From Candidatus Dadabacteria bacterium (GTDB taxonomy: Bacteria; Desulfobacterota_D; UBA1144; Nemesobacterales; UBA2774): 9,508 nt of DNA. The stretch lies in assembly GCA_020054175.1 (NCBI GenBank), contig JAGVLR010000103.1:1-9508 (forward strand), given 5' to 3'. Shown here piece by piece: positions 1 to 7,481 of this stretch. The notes under the pieces were generated by a model that saw nothing but the letters and a program-made list of their open reading frames with translations, searched no databases and was not told where the DNA came from. The first letter of the stretch is position 1, and each line of letters begins with the position of its first letter. The position numbers and the translations under genes were made by a program.

Positions 1-2601
1 AACATTCTCGAAAATCCCGGCTGGTATACGCAGTATACGCCGTACCAGGCCGAGATATCGCAGGGCCGCCTCGAGGCGCTTCTCAACTTTCAGACAATGG
101 TCTCCGACCTCACCGGCATGGACATCGCGAACGCCTCACTTTTAGACGAAGGCACGGCGGCGGCGGAGGCCATGACGATGATGCTGAGGGCGGGTGATAA
201 AAAGTCCACCGCCGGCAGCGAGCCCGTATTCTTCGTTTCGGAAAAATGCTTTCCCCAGACGATAGACGTGGTCCTCACGAGGGCCGAGCCGCTCGGCATA
301 AAAGTTATAATTGGAAACCACGAAGAGTTCGAATTCGGAGACGGCATTTTCGGCGCGCTGGTTCAATACCCGGACGCGGACGGCGCCGTGCGGGATTATT
401 CCGAATTCATATCGAAGGCGCATAGCTCCGGCGCGCTCGTCGCGGTCGCGGCCGACCTTCTTAGCCTCACGCTCCTGACGCCGCCCGGGGAACAAGGCGC
501 GGATGTAGTCGTCGGCTCCACACAAAGGCTCGGCGTCCCGCTCGGATACGGCGGCCCCCACGCAGCGTATTTCGCCGCGCGGGAACAATTCGCGAGGCAG
601 ATTCCGGGGAGGATCATCGGCGTTTCGATAGACTCCCACGGCGAGCCGGCTTACAGGATGGCCCTTCAGACGAGGGAGCAGCACATACGGCGCGAAAAGG
701 CGACGTCGAATATATGCACGGCCCAGGCCCTCCTCGCGATAATGGCGTCGATGTACGCCGTATATCATGGCCCGGTCGGGCTCCGGGAGATCGCGAGCCG
801 CATAGCGCTTCTCGCGCGCGATCTCGAAATGGGGCTTTTGCGCCTCGGCCTTAAACAGCTTAACGAATATTATTTCGACACGATTAAAATCGACCTCGGG
901 TCCGGTAATAGGCTAGAGAAACTTAAGAACGCCGCCAAGAATGCCGGGATTAATTTCAGATATATAGATAGCCGCCACGTGGGGATAGCCCTCGACGAGA
1001 CGGCGGAAGAAGAGGACGTGGAGGAGATAGTCAGGCTCTTCGCCGAGGCGCTGGATAAAAAGACTGCGGCGGGCGGCGAATACTCTTCCGGCGACGAGCC
1101 TTCTTATCCCGAGTCTTTAAAACGTAAAAGCCGTTTCCTTACTCATCCTGTTTTTAGCAGCCATCATTCGGAAACGAAGATGCTCCGATATATAAAGAAG
1201 CTCGAAGGGAAAGACCTTTCGCTAACCACGTCGATGATACCACTCGGCTCCTGCACTATGAAGCTTAACGCTACTTCCGAGATGATCCCGGTAACGTGGC
1301 CTGAATTTGCGGACATACATCCGTTCGTCCCGTTGTCTCAGGCCGAGGGTTATATGCAGGTGTTCTCGGAGCTCGAAAGGAGCCTCTCGACGATAACCGG
1401 ACTTCCGGCGGTATCGCTCCAGCCCAACTCGGGGGCACAGGGCGAGTACGCAGGTCTTATGGTGATAAGGGCGTATTATAAGGACAGGGGCGAGGGCGGA
1501 AGGAACGTCGCACTCATACCGTCTTCCGCGCACGGCACCAACCCGGCCAGCGCGGCGCTCGCGGGGATGAAAGTGGTTGTGGTCGCTTGCGACGAGCGGG
1601 GCAACATAGACGTCGGCTCCCTCCGGGAAGCCGCGGAAAAGCACAGAGACAGCCTCGCCGTTTTAATGGTTACGTATCCATCGACACACGGGGTCTTCGA
1701 GGAAAGCATAAAGGAAATCTGCTCAATCGTTCACGAGAACGGCGGGCAGATATACATGGACGGGGCTAATATGAACGCCCAGGTGGGCATAACGAGCCCG
1801 GCCGTCATCGGGGCCGACGTCTGCCACATTAACCTTCACAAAACCTTCAGCATACCCCACGGTGGCGGCGGGCCAGGTGCGGGGCCGATATGTGCAGCGG
1901 AGCACCTTGCGCCATATCTTCCGGGGCATTCTATCGTCGAGATCGGAGGAGAGAAATCCATATCGGCGGTGTCCTCGGCACCATGGGGAAGCGCCGTGAT
2001 TCTTCTCGTTTCTTACGCGTATATAAAGATGCTGGGCGGTGAGGGTGTAACCGACGCCACGAAGTACGCCATACTCAACGCGAACTATGTGAAATCCAAG
2101 CTCGAAAAGCGCTACGACGTTCTTTACACCGGACCGGGCGGAAGGGTCGCCCACGAATTCATACTCGACATGCGGCAGTTCAAAAAAGACGCCGGGGTCG
2201 AGGTCGAGGATGTTGCCAAGAGACTGATGGACTACGGCTTTCACGCGCCTACGATATCGTGGCCTGTTGCCGGAACCATGATGATAGAGCCCACGGAGAG
2301 CGAATCCCGCGACGAGCTCGACCGTTTCTGCGAGGCCCTGATTTCGATAGAAAAAGAAGTCGAAGAGATAGCGCGCGGGGAATACAGCCGCGAGGATAAC
2401 GTTCTCAAGAACGCCCCCCACACCGCGCGGGAGATCGCCGGGGACGACTGGAAGCACTCCTATTCACGAGGAAAAGCGGCGTTCCCGCTTCCCTACGTTG
2501 CGGAGAATAAATTCTGGCCGCCCGTCGGACGCATCAACAATCCCTACGGCGACAGGAACCTCGTATGCACCTGTCCCGATCCGGAATCTTACGCCGATTA
2601 A
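1..2601 (+). CDS. gcvP: Glycine dehydrogenase (decarboxylating), glycine cleavage system P protein, 5'-truncated by the window
   Basis: This is the PLP-dependent P protein of the cytoplasmic glycine cleavage system. It decarboxylates glycine and passes the aminomethyl group to the lipoyl arm of GcvH. The reading frame is open from base 1, beginning NPGWYTQYTPYQAEISQGR, a conserved P-protein block, so the real start lies upstream and roughly 90 residues are missing compared with the usual ~950. The 866 codons present cover both halves of the fused (non-split) form. The second half has SMIPLGSCTMKLNA, QPNSGAQGEYAGL, SAHGTNPASA and DGANMNAQVG. The PLP-lysine motif NLHKTF has its Lys codon at 1840-1842 and is followed by the GGGGPGAGP loop. 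The C-terminal VEPTESES and YGDRNLVCTC blocks are intact and the gene ends in TAA. gcvT and gcvH would be expected upstream but are outside the window. The next gene is convergent. Identity is very secure. Confidence 0.97.
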   Translation, partial: NILENPGWYTQYTPYQAEISQGRLEALLNFQTMVSDLTGMDIANASLLDEGTAAAEAMTMMLRAGDKKSTAGSEPVFFVSEKCFPQTIDVVLTRAEPLGIKVIIGNHEEFEFGDGIFGALVQYPDADGAVRDYSEFISKAHSSGALVAVAADLLSLTLLTPPGEQGADVVVGSTQRLGVPLGYGGPHAAYFAAREQFARQIPGRIIGVSIDSHGEPAYRMALQTREQHIRREKATSNICTAQALLAIMASMYAVYHGPVGLREIASRIALLARDLEMGLLRLGLKQLNEYYFDTIKIDLGSGNRLEKLKNAAKNAGINFRYIDSRHVGIALDETAEEEDVEEIVRLFAEALDKKTAAGGEYSSGDEPSYPESLKRKSRFLTHPVFSSHHSETKMLRYIKKLEGKDLSLTTSMIPLGSCTMKLNATSEMIPVTWPEFADIHPFVPLSQAEGYMQVFSELERSLSTITGLPAVSLQPNSGAQGEYAGLMVIRAYYKDRGEGGRNVALIPSSAHGTNPASAALAGMKVVVVACDERGNIDVGSLREAAEKHRDSLAVLMVTYPSTHGVFEESIKEICSIVHENGGQIYMDGANMNAQVGITSPAVIGADVCHINLHKTFSIPHGGGGPGAGPICAAEHLAPYLPGHSIVEIGGEKSISAVSSAPWGSAVILLVSYAYIKMLGGEGVTDATKYAILNANYVKSKLEKRYDVLYTGPGGRVAHEFILDMRQFKKDAGVEVEDVAKRLMDYGFHAPTISWPVAGTMMIEPTESESRDELDRFCEALISIEKEVEEIARGEYSREDNVLKNAPHTAREIAGDDWKHSYSRGKAAFPLPYVAENKFWPPVGRINNPYGDRNLVCTCPDPESYAD

Positions 2602-2603
2602 GA

Positions 2604-2629
2604 GGCCCGGAGCGGCTGTCCGCCGGGCC
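2604..2629. terminator. Hairpin between convergent gcvP and the prohibitin-like gene, probable bidirectional terminator
   Basis: GGCCCGG (2604-2610) pairs perfectly with CCGGGCC (2623-2629). An inner CGG/CCG stem (2613-2615 with 2620-2622) closes a CTGT tetraloop, leaving a 2-nt bulge. It starts 2 nt after the gcvP stop and ends 12 nt before the stop of the convergent gene, where a terminator serving both would sit. On the plus strand only a short TTTT run follows, at 2636-2639, and the minus-strand tract is poorer. The structure is certain, but efficient intrinsic termination is an inference. Confidence 0.5.
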
Positions 2630-2641
2630 CCCGGATTTTAG

Positions 2642-3532
2642 TTACTGATTCTCGTTTATCGCCGAATCGATGTTGATGAAAGGTATCGCACCGCCGCCCG
2701 TGAATTTGGGGAGGGTGCCGTCCCATTTTTCCGAGAGACGAAGCTGTATGAGCTCGGGGTTGCTTTTGAGCGCCCTCGCTTCCCTTTCTATCGCGTCAGC
2801 CTTGGACTTTGATCTGACTTCGATGTCATAGGCCGCAGCGTCGGCGGCGAGCTTCTGCTCCTGGTAAGAGGCCTCGGCCTGCGTAACCCTCTTCGTCTTT
2901 TCGTTAAGGGCCTGAAGGGCTTCCTGCTCGGCCCTGACCTTGAGCTCGATCGCCTTGTTGAACTCGTCCGAGAACTCAAAATCCGTAATCGCCACGTTAG
3001 CGATCTGGAGTGCGGTAGGGACTTCCTTGTCCAGAAGCGTGACGTTTATGAATTTCTCTATCGCCTCCTGTATCTGGGGCTTCACCTCGGCCCTTTTCGT
3101 TACAAGCTGTTCGGCCGTGTACTTGGCGGTTACGGCTTTTACGGACTCCTGTATAGCAGGCTCGACTATAGTAGCGGCGACGATTTCCCGCGTACCTATT
3201 TTCTGGAACGTCTTTGGCGCCGTCGGGCCCGTGATGGAGTACTGCACCGTTACCTGCGTCTGGACGGTTTGGAGGTCCTTAGATGCGGCGGCGGATTTCG
3301 ACTGCGCTTTCGTCAGCCTTATATCTATCTGCTCGACGTTATCCAAGAAGGGCTTTTTCAGATGAAAGCCCTCGGGCAGCGGAACAGGCTGCACGGCGCC
3401 GAGCGTTCTCACGACGCCCACGTGTCCGCTATCGACTATGACGAAAGCGCTAGTTGCGAGTACGATGACAACAATGATAATAATCGGGTAAAGAAAATTC
3501 AGATTCTCCAGCTTCGGCTTAACAGACGACAT
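2642..3532 (-). CDS. Prohibitin-family SPFH/Band 7 membrane protein
   Basis: This is a 296-residue protein. A short N-terminal segment is followed by one hydrophobic helix at about residues 14-33 (LYPIIIIVVIVLATSAFVIV). A SPFH/Band 7 domain begins at VDSGHVGVVRTLGAVQ and runs to about residue 205, then an Ala/Glu/Lys-rich coiled-coil stretch covers about 205-255. The C-terminal segment (LPKFTGGGAIPFINID) is typical of bacterial prohibitin-like proteins. The family forms large ring-shaped membrane scaffolds, often with FtsH-type proteases, with most of the protein on one face of the inner membrane. A specific role cannot be read from sequence. The ATG start is supported by AGGGAGG at 3540-3546, 7 nt upstream. 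The stop is TAA. A 93-nt gap separates it from recJ upstream, so it may have its own promoter. HflK/HflC are alternatives within the superfamily, but the C-terminal motif favours prohibitin. No protease or NfeD gene is adjacent. Confidence 0.9.
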   Translation of the reverse strand: MSSVKPKLENLNFLYPIIIIVVIVLATSAFVIVDSGHVGVVRTLGAVQPVPLPEGFHLKKPFLDNVEQIDIRLTKAQSKSAAASKDLQTVQTQVTVQYSITGPTAPKTFQKIGTREIVAATIVEPAIQESVKAVTAKYTAEQLVTKRAEVKPQIQEAIEKFINVTLLDKEVPTALQIANVAITDFEFSDEFNKAIELKVRAEQEALQALNEKTKRVTQAEASYQEQKLAADAAAYDIEVRSKSKADAIEREARALKSNPELIQLRLSEKWDGTLPKFTGGGAIPFINIDSAINENQ

Positions 3533-3614
3533 GACACAACCTCCCTTTCCGGCTTATCACCTCGGGGAGGTCGATTCGTCCGGATTAAGTTTTTATTTTT
3601 TTAGTGGACTATAA

Positions 3615-3643
3615 ATTATACTGAGTCAGCGGCCGGCGTCCCA
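3615..3643 (-). promoter_or_regulatory. Possible promoter for the prohibitin-like gene
   Basis: The minus strand reads TATAAT, a perfect -10 hexamer, at 3615-3620, 83 nt upstream of the start codon in the gap after recJ. The -35 region at 16-18 bp spacing is poor (best match CTGGGA), so the call rests on the -10 box and its position. The leader it would produce, about 75 nt long, contains an A-rich run (3591-3601) and a small perfect hairpin, ACCTC-CCC-GAGGT on the minus strand, at 3559-3571, just upstream of the Shine-Dalgarno site. Confidence 0.3.
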
Positions 3644-5320
3644 GATTTTTAGCCGTATTTCTTTTTTTCCGTTCCAGACGTTGAATTCCGGTGTGAAAAC
3701 GAGGTCTATCCTGCCGGCAATATCCGCGCCTTCCCCAGCGTTGAACCATACCGCATCGAAGGGTTTCCCGCCCTGTCTTACCTTAAGCCCGATATGCTTG
3801 TCTTTAAAGACCCGTTTCGAGAGAACTTCGACCGACTCCGCGAGAAACACCGGCTCGGGATTGCCTATGCCGTAAGGTTCCAGCTGACCGAGCTCGGATA
3901 CTAAAGTCTCGGTTACCTCTTCGAGATTGACCGCGCAGTCGATGTCGAGGGTCGCCGTGTAATCCGCGCCGAGATCGGAGATCGCCCTTTCGAACATATC
4001 CCTCAGCTCTCCGATACTCTCTTCCTTAATAGAGAGCCCCGCCGCCTGCTCGTGTCCTCCGAACTGCAGGAGAAGGTCTCTGCATTCGGAAAGGGCGGCG
4101 TATATATTGACGCCCTTCACGCTCCGCCCGGAGCCCTTGCCTGTGCCGCCTTCGTCTACTGCGATCATTATGACGGGCCTCTCGTATCTTTCTACTATTC
4201 GGGACGCGACGATGCCGATGATACCTGGATGCCAGCCCCGGGAGGCGAGCACGATAGAGTTTTCACGGAGAACGCCGGCACCCGACTCCACCTGAGCGAG
4301 CGCCTGCTTCAATATCTCGCCTTCGATGTTCTGCCTGTTGGTGTTCTCCTTGCTGAGAGCCTTCGCTATCTCTCTCGCATCTTCAATGTCCTCCGAGATA
4401 AATAGCTCGACTGCCTTCGCGGCGCTCGAAAGCCTGCCCGAAGCGTTTATTCTGGGGCCGAGCTTGAAGCCGAGGTCGTAGGACGTTATTCCGCCGTTTA
4501 TGCTGCTCGCTTCCTTAAGCGCCAGTATACCAATCCGCTTGGGCTTCTCCATCCTCTTTATACCTTCCTTGACGAAGATGCGGTTTACATCCATGAGCGG
4601 CGCACAGTCGGCGACCGTTCCTAGCGCGACGAGGTCGAGATACTCGGCGAGGTTGGGCTCTTCCTTCCCGAAAAATCCGTCTTCTCTCAGCGCGCGTCTC
4701 AAAGCTATCACTAGATTGAAAACGACGCCGACGCCTGTGATGCCCTTGCCGGGATATTTGCAGTCGGAGAGCTGCGGGTTCAAGATCGATACGGCGTTCG
4801 GAAGCTCTTCGGGCGGCTTGTGATGGTCGGTGACTATAAAATCCACGCCCAGGTTTCTCGCTTCCTCGACTTCCTTCACCGCGGTAATGCCGCAGTCGCC
4901 CGAGATTATAAGCGTAACGCCGTCGCCCGCGAGCTTTTTCACGGCCTCGGCGTTTACTCCGTAGCCTTCCTTCATCCTGTCGGGGTTGTAATACGCGATG
5001 TTTGCCCCGAGGCTCTTCATGAAGGTGTAGAAGAGGGCAGTCGAGGTTACGCCGTCTACGTCGTAGTCACCGTATATGGCGATTTTCTCACGGTTGTCGA
5101 GGGCCTTTTTAATCCTCTCGACGGCCTTATCCATTCCTTTCATCAAATATGGCGACGGAAGATCGAAGAGCGTGCTGTTCAGAAACAGCGAGGCCTCGGC
5201 CTCATTTTCTATTCCGCGGTTTACAAGTATCTGCGCCGTTATCGGGGAGACCTGCAGAGTTTTCGAGAGTTTTTCCCTTAGCTTCGGATTTTCCTTTTTT
5301 ATGGACCAGTTCTTTTTCAT
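3626..5320 (-). CDS. recJ: Single-stranded-DNA-specific 5'-3' exonuclease RecJ
   Basis: RecJ is a cytoplasmic DHH-superfamily nuclease that degrades ssDNA 5' to 3' in recombination, mismatch and base-excision repair. Counting from the chosen ATG, the protein has 564 residues, about the usual length. The metal-binding motifs are all present: YGDYDVDGVTS at 83-93 (Asp85, 87, 89), SGDCGIT around Asp142, TDHH at 164-167 and VADC around Asp238. The DHHA1 domain has GSGRSVKG (397-404) and GGHEQAAG (421-428). EPYGIGNPEP (481-490) opens the C-terminal OB-like domain. The frame stays open to a TTG at 5363-5365, but that extension has no Shine-Dalgarno site. The ATG at 5318-5320 gives MKKNWSIKKENPKLRE, which fits RecJ N-termini, so I prefer it even though its own upstream (CCCGTGAG) is also a poor ribosome site. 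It lies 72 nt downstream of aroQ and ends in TGA. All catalytic residues appear intact. Confidence 0.96.
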   Translation of the reverse strand: MKKNWSIKKENPKLREKLSKTLQVSPITAQILVNRGIENEAEASLFLNSTLFDLPSPYLMKGMDKAVERIKKALDNREKIAIYGDYDVDGVTSTALFYTFMKSLGANIAYYNPDRMKEGYGVNAEAVKKLAGDGVTLIISGDCGITAVKEVEEARNLGVDFIVTDHHKPPEELPNAVSILNPQLSDCKYPGKGITGVGVVFNLVIALRRALREDGFFGKEEPNLAEYLDLVALGTVADCAPLMDVNRIFVKEGIKRMEKPKRIGILALKEASSINGGITSYDLGFKLGPRINASGRLSSAAKAVELFISEDIEDAREIAKALSKENTNRQNIEGEILKQALAQVESGAGVLRENSIVLASRGWHPGIIGIVASRIVERYERPVIMIAVDEGGTGKGSGRSVKGVNIYAALSECRDLLLQFGGHEQAAGLSIKEESIGELRDMFERAISDLGADYTATLDIDCAVNLEEVTETLVSELGQLEPYGIGNPEPVFLAESVEVLSKRVFKDKHIGLKVRQGGKPFDAVWFNAGEGADIAGRIDLVFTPEFNVWNGKKEIRLKIWDAGR

Positions 5321-5362
5321 CTCACGGGCGAAAAAACGGTTAAGGATATTGTAACTGAAAGG

Positions 5363-5404
5363 CAAAATTGCGCGGCAATAAGCGGGAAGGCGTCAGCTTC
5401 CCGC
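5363..5404 (-). terminator. Two consecutive hairpins at the aroQ/recJ junction, possible weak terminator or attenuator
   Basis: A perfect 8-bp inverted repeat, GCGGGAAG (5382-5389) with CTTCCCGC (5397-5404), has a 7-nt loop that contains the aroQ TGA (5393-5395). Directly downstream on the minus strand, ATTGC-CGC-GCAAT (5367-5379) is followed by a short T run (TTTTG). The T tract is too short for a convincing intrinsic terminator, so read-through into recJ, which starts 43 nt further on, is plausible. The structures are seen; their function is inferred. Confidence 0.35.
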
Positions 5405-5845
5405 CTTCTTTTCAAGATAATCTACCAGTCCCCTTAGCCCGAGGGAATAGCTCTCCGCGCCGAACCCCGAGACGATGCCGAGGGCGACGCCCGAAATGAA
5501 AGATTTCTGCCGGAAATCCTCTCTCTTGTAGATGTTCGAGATGTGCGCTTCGACGACCGGGAGTCCTGTAGAAAGTATCGCATCCCTTATCGCGACGCTC
5601 GTGTGCGTGTATCCTCCGGGGTTTATCAGTATGCCTTCGGCGGAGCCCATCGCGCCCTGTATGCGCCCCACGATTTCGCCTTCGGAGTTCGATTGAAAGA
5701 ACTCGACCTGGGCGCCGAGCTCTTCGGCCTCGCGGCCGAGCTTCGTGTTTATGTCGCCGAGCGTTAAAGAGCCGTAAATCTCGGGCTCGCGCTTTCCGAG
5801 CATGTTCAGGTTGGGTCCGTGGATTACGAGTATTCTCTGCTTCAT
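5393..5845 (-). CDS. aroQ: 3-dehydroquinate dehydratase, type II
   Basis: AroQ catalyses the third step of the shikimate pathway, trans-dehydration of 3-dehydroquinate to 3-dehydroshikimate, in the cytoplasm as a dodecamer of small flavodoxin-like subunits. The 150-residue length is typical. HGPNLNMLGKREPEIYG places Arg19 and the catalytic Tyr24 at the family's standard positions. FFQSNSEGE (49-57), INPGGYTHTSVAIRDA (74-89) with Asn75, and VEAHISNIYKRE with Glu99 and catalytic His101, then Arg112, complete the active site. Ala100 replaces the commoner Val in VEVHISN, a mild change. Translation starts at ATG 5843-5845, 4 nt after the stop of the upstream TPR gene. Its Shine-Dalgarno AAGGA lies within the last codons of that gene, pointing to co-transcription and probably translational coupling. 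Confidence 0.97.
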   Translation of the reverse strand: MKQRILVIHGPNLNMLGKREPEIYGSLTLGDINTKLGREAEELGAQVEFFQSNSEGEIVGRIQGAMGSAEGILINPGGYTHTSVAIRDAILSTGLPVVEAHISNIYKREDFRQKSFISGVALGIVSGFGAESYSLGLRGLVDYLEKKAGS

Positions 5846-5849
5846 CGAT

Positions 5850-6572
5850 TCATTCCTTTGCGGGAAATCCCGCGGTCTTGTTTATGAGGTGGAGCCTCGT
5901 TTTTTCCAGCTTCTCCTTAATGCGAACGTTCCCGGGCTCCTTTTCCAGCATTTTCTCCAACAACTCGCAGGCCTTTTCGATAAGGCCCTGGTCGATGTAG
6001 AGGCCGGCCATTGTCAGCGTTTCGATCTCTCCGTCGCCGCTTTTCAGGCCCGCTGCAAGCTCCGTGTCGCTTTTATTGCCGAGAGAGGATTGTATCTTCT
6101 CCTTAGCGGCGCGGAATTCGGCTTCCTTTTCGTCCTTCTGGCCGAGGCGCTCTTCGAACCCCCGGATGTCGGCGGCGATGGCCTCGTCGTGCGGATGATA
6201 CATCTGCGCCGTCTTGAGGACCTCTATCGCCTTCCCGAATGACTCCTCGCTGCCATATATCTCGACGAGCATCCTCGCTGCCGCGAGATTGTCGGGGGCG
6301 AGCTCGACGACGGTTTTAAACTCCTTCCTGGCCTGGTCTATCATCCATCTGTCGTAGTAAATCTTGCCGAGAAGGAATCTCCCCGTCACGCTTTTTTTAT
6401 TATATCTCAATCCGTTTATTAATACATTTATGGCCTTGTCCACCTTGCTCTGTTTGTAGAGGACCTGCGCAAGGAATATGAAGGCGACCGAAGAAGGATC
6501 GCCGGCAAGAACCTTCTCGTACTTATCGGCGAATAACTGTAGGTCTTCTTGTGGCTGCTTTTCTCCGGCCAT
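5850..6572 (-). CDS. Tetratricopeptide-repeat (TPR) protein of unknown role
   Basis: This is a 240-residue protein without a signal peptide or membrane segment, so probably cytoplasmic. TPR-like helix pairs are recognisable at about residues 28-61 (AFIFLAQVLYKQSKVDKAIN), 62-95 (FLLGKIYYDRWMIDQARKEF, ending ELAPDN) and 96-129 (ending YHPHD). A charged linker of about 55 residues follows, then another repeat at about 184-217 (MAGLYIDQGLIEKACELLEK, ending EPGN). TPRs mediate protein-protein contacts and no catalytic motif is visible, so partner and function are unknown. The ATG at 6570-6572 has only a weak GGA upstream. It lies 111 nt after the murJ stop and 4 nt before aroQ, so it is best read as the first or middle gene of a TPR-aroQ(-recJ) transcript. 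The stop is TGA. Confidence 0.85.
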   Translation of the reverse strand: MAGEKQPQEDLQLFADKYEKVLAGDPSSVAFIFLAQVLYKQSKVDKAINVLINGLRYNKKSVTGRFLLGKIYYDRWMIDQARKEFKTVVELAPDNLAAARMLVEIYGSEESFGKAIEVLKTAQMYHPHDEAIAADIRGFEERLGQKDEKEAEFRAAKEKIQSSLGNKSDTELAAGLKSGDGEIETLTMAGLYIDQGLIEKACELLEKMLEKEPGNVRIKEKLEKTRLHLINKTAGFPAKE

Positions 6573-6582
6573 GGTTATTCCG

Positions 6583-6612
6583 ATATTACTTTATAAAGGA
6601 AATGAGAGTCAA
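6583..6612 (-). promoter_or_regulatory. Possible promoter upstream of the TPR-aroQ genes
   Basis: On the minus strand TTGACT (6607-6612) is followed after 18 bp by TAATAT (6583-6588), an acceptable sigma70-type pair in the 111-nt gap after murJ. The predicted transcript would begin only about 4 nt before the TPR start codon, making it nearly leaderless. That fits the lack of a strong Shine-Dalgarno site but also lowers confidence. The rest of the gap (6613-6683) shows only a small imperfect GC-rich hairpin just after the murJ stop, with no T tract. Confidence 0.3.
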
Positions 6613-6683
6613 GCGTGTCCGGCTGCATATCACGCCGCGTTCGCTTTAGGCGCCCGGCTCTTTTATTGCTTGCGCGCAGGCTG

Positions 6684-7478
6684 CTAACTATTGTTGATAT
6701 TGGGTCTTTTTCTCTTCAGTACGGCGAAAACGTAGCGGGACTCGTCTATTTTGAACGCCTTTGCTAGGAGAATGTAGATCAGCACGGCCGCCGCCATGGA
6801 AGCGATGAGCACGAGCACCTTTTCGAGCGTGAGATCGGGGGCCGCCCAGTCGGCATAAGTCGATATCTTCCACGCGGCCGCCCCGGCCAGTGCAGAGATA
6901 GCGGTTACCAGTAGCGCGAATTTTATTATCGGGCCGGCCTTCAGCTCACCCGTCCTTCTTTCGAGAAGGTAAATCAGGAGGAGGAAGTTGAATATCGACG
7001 ACGCCGAGTTCGCGAGGGCAAGGCCCGTGTGGCTGAGGTCGAGCGTGAATCCGAGAATATACCCGAGAGCGGCGTTCAAAATGAACGCGAAGAATGCGAC
7101 GACGACGGGAGTCTTCGTATCCTGCATCGCGTAAAATGCAGGTGCTGTAACCCGGAGCCCGCCGACCGCCCAGAGCCCGAAGCAGTAGCCGACGAGCGTC
7201 TGCGATGTGAATAAAGCCGCCTCATAGGTAAATTCGCCCCTTTGATACAAGACGCTGCATATCGGAACGCTGAGGGCGATGAGCCCCGCGAGCGCCGGAA
7301 TCAGCGTGAACAGCATCAGCCGGAGCGTGAACGTGTACGTCTCGTGAAACTTGTCGTAATCGCCTTTACTTACATAGCTGGAAAGGTTCGGCAGAAGCAC
7401 CGTGGCAATCGAAACCGCTATTATTCCGAGCGGGAATTCGGTGAGCCTCTCCGCGAAATAGAGGTACGATACGGTGCC
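6684..7478 (-). pseudogene. murJ: Lipid II flippase MurJ, C-terminal part downstream of an in-frame UAG
   Basis: This is the second half of MurJ (264 codons), in the same frame as the N-terminal half and separated from it only by one TAG codon. It resumes at once with family sequence, GTVSYLYFAERLTEFPLGI, then ATVLLPNLSSYVSKGD, and continues with several hydrophobic helices to a basic C-terminus and its own TAG (6684-6686). The Arg in YFAERLTEFP corresponds to the functionally important transmembrane Arg of E. coli MurJ (Arg270, from memory). There is no plausible independent start: the first candidate is a GTG at 7398-7400 inside TVLLPN, without a ribosome site and after the conserved block. 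It is therefore translated only if the UAG is read through, suppressed or not real. No frameshift or further stop is present, so decay, if any, is very recent. Confidence 0.85.
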
Positions 7479-7481
7479 CTA
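7479..7481 (-). other. In-frame amber (UAG) codon interrupting murJ
   Basis: Minus-strand codons here are TTC ATG CAG TAG GGC ACC GTA. Together the two halves make 525 codons before the terminal stop, a normal MurJ length, so the UAG occupies exactly one residue position (codon 261). The local family pattern is ASF-L-x-x-GSVS, and this sequence reads ASFMQ-stop-GTVS. A change from GAG, CAG, AAG, TCG, TTG, TGG or TAC/TAT is one base away. Nothing is inserted or deleted. Confidence 0.9.

Noticed and set aside
1723..2457. Long antisense open frame (244 codons) within gcvP
   Set aside because: It lies wholly opposite conserved gcvP codons, has no ribosome site or recognisable motif, and is Arg/Val/His-rich as expected for the reverse complement of GC-rich coding sequence. 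The antisense frame at 142-768 and those opposite recJ, aroQ and murJ were rejected for the same reason.
5321..5365. N-terminal extension of RecJ from a TTG at 5363-5365
   Set aside because: The upstream sequence (CCTTCCCGC...) has no Shine-Dalgarno site, the extension does not resemble RecJ, and the internal ATG gives a family-like N-terminus.
7398..7400. GTG as an independent start for the C-terminal MurJ half
   Set aside because: It lies in the middle of the conserved TVLLPN segment with no ribosome site, and conserved MurJ sequence already begins immediately after the UAG, upstream of it.
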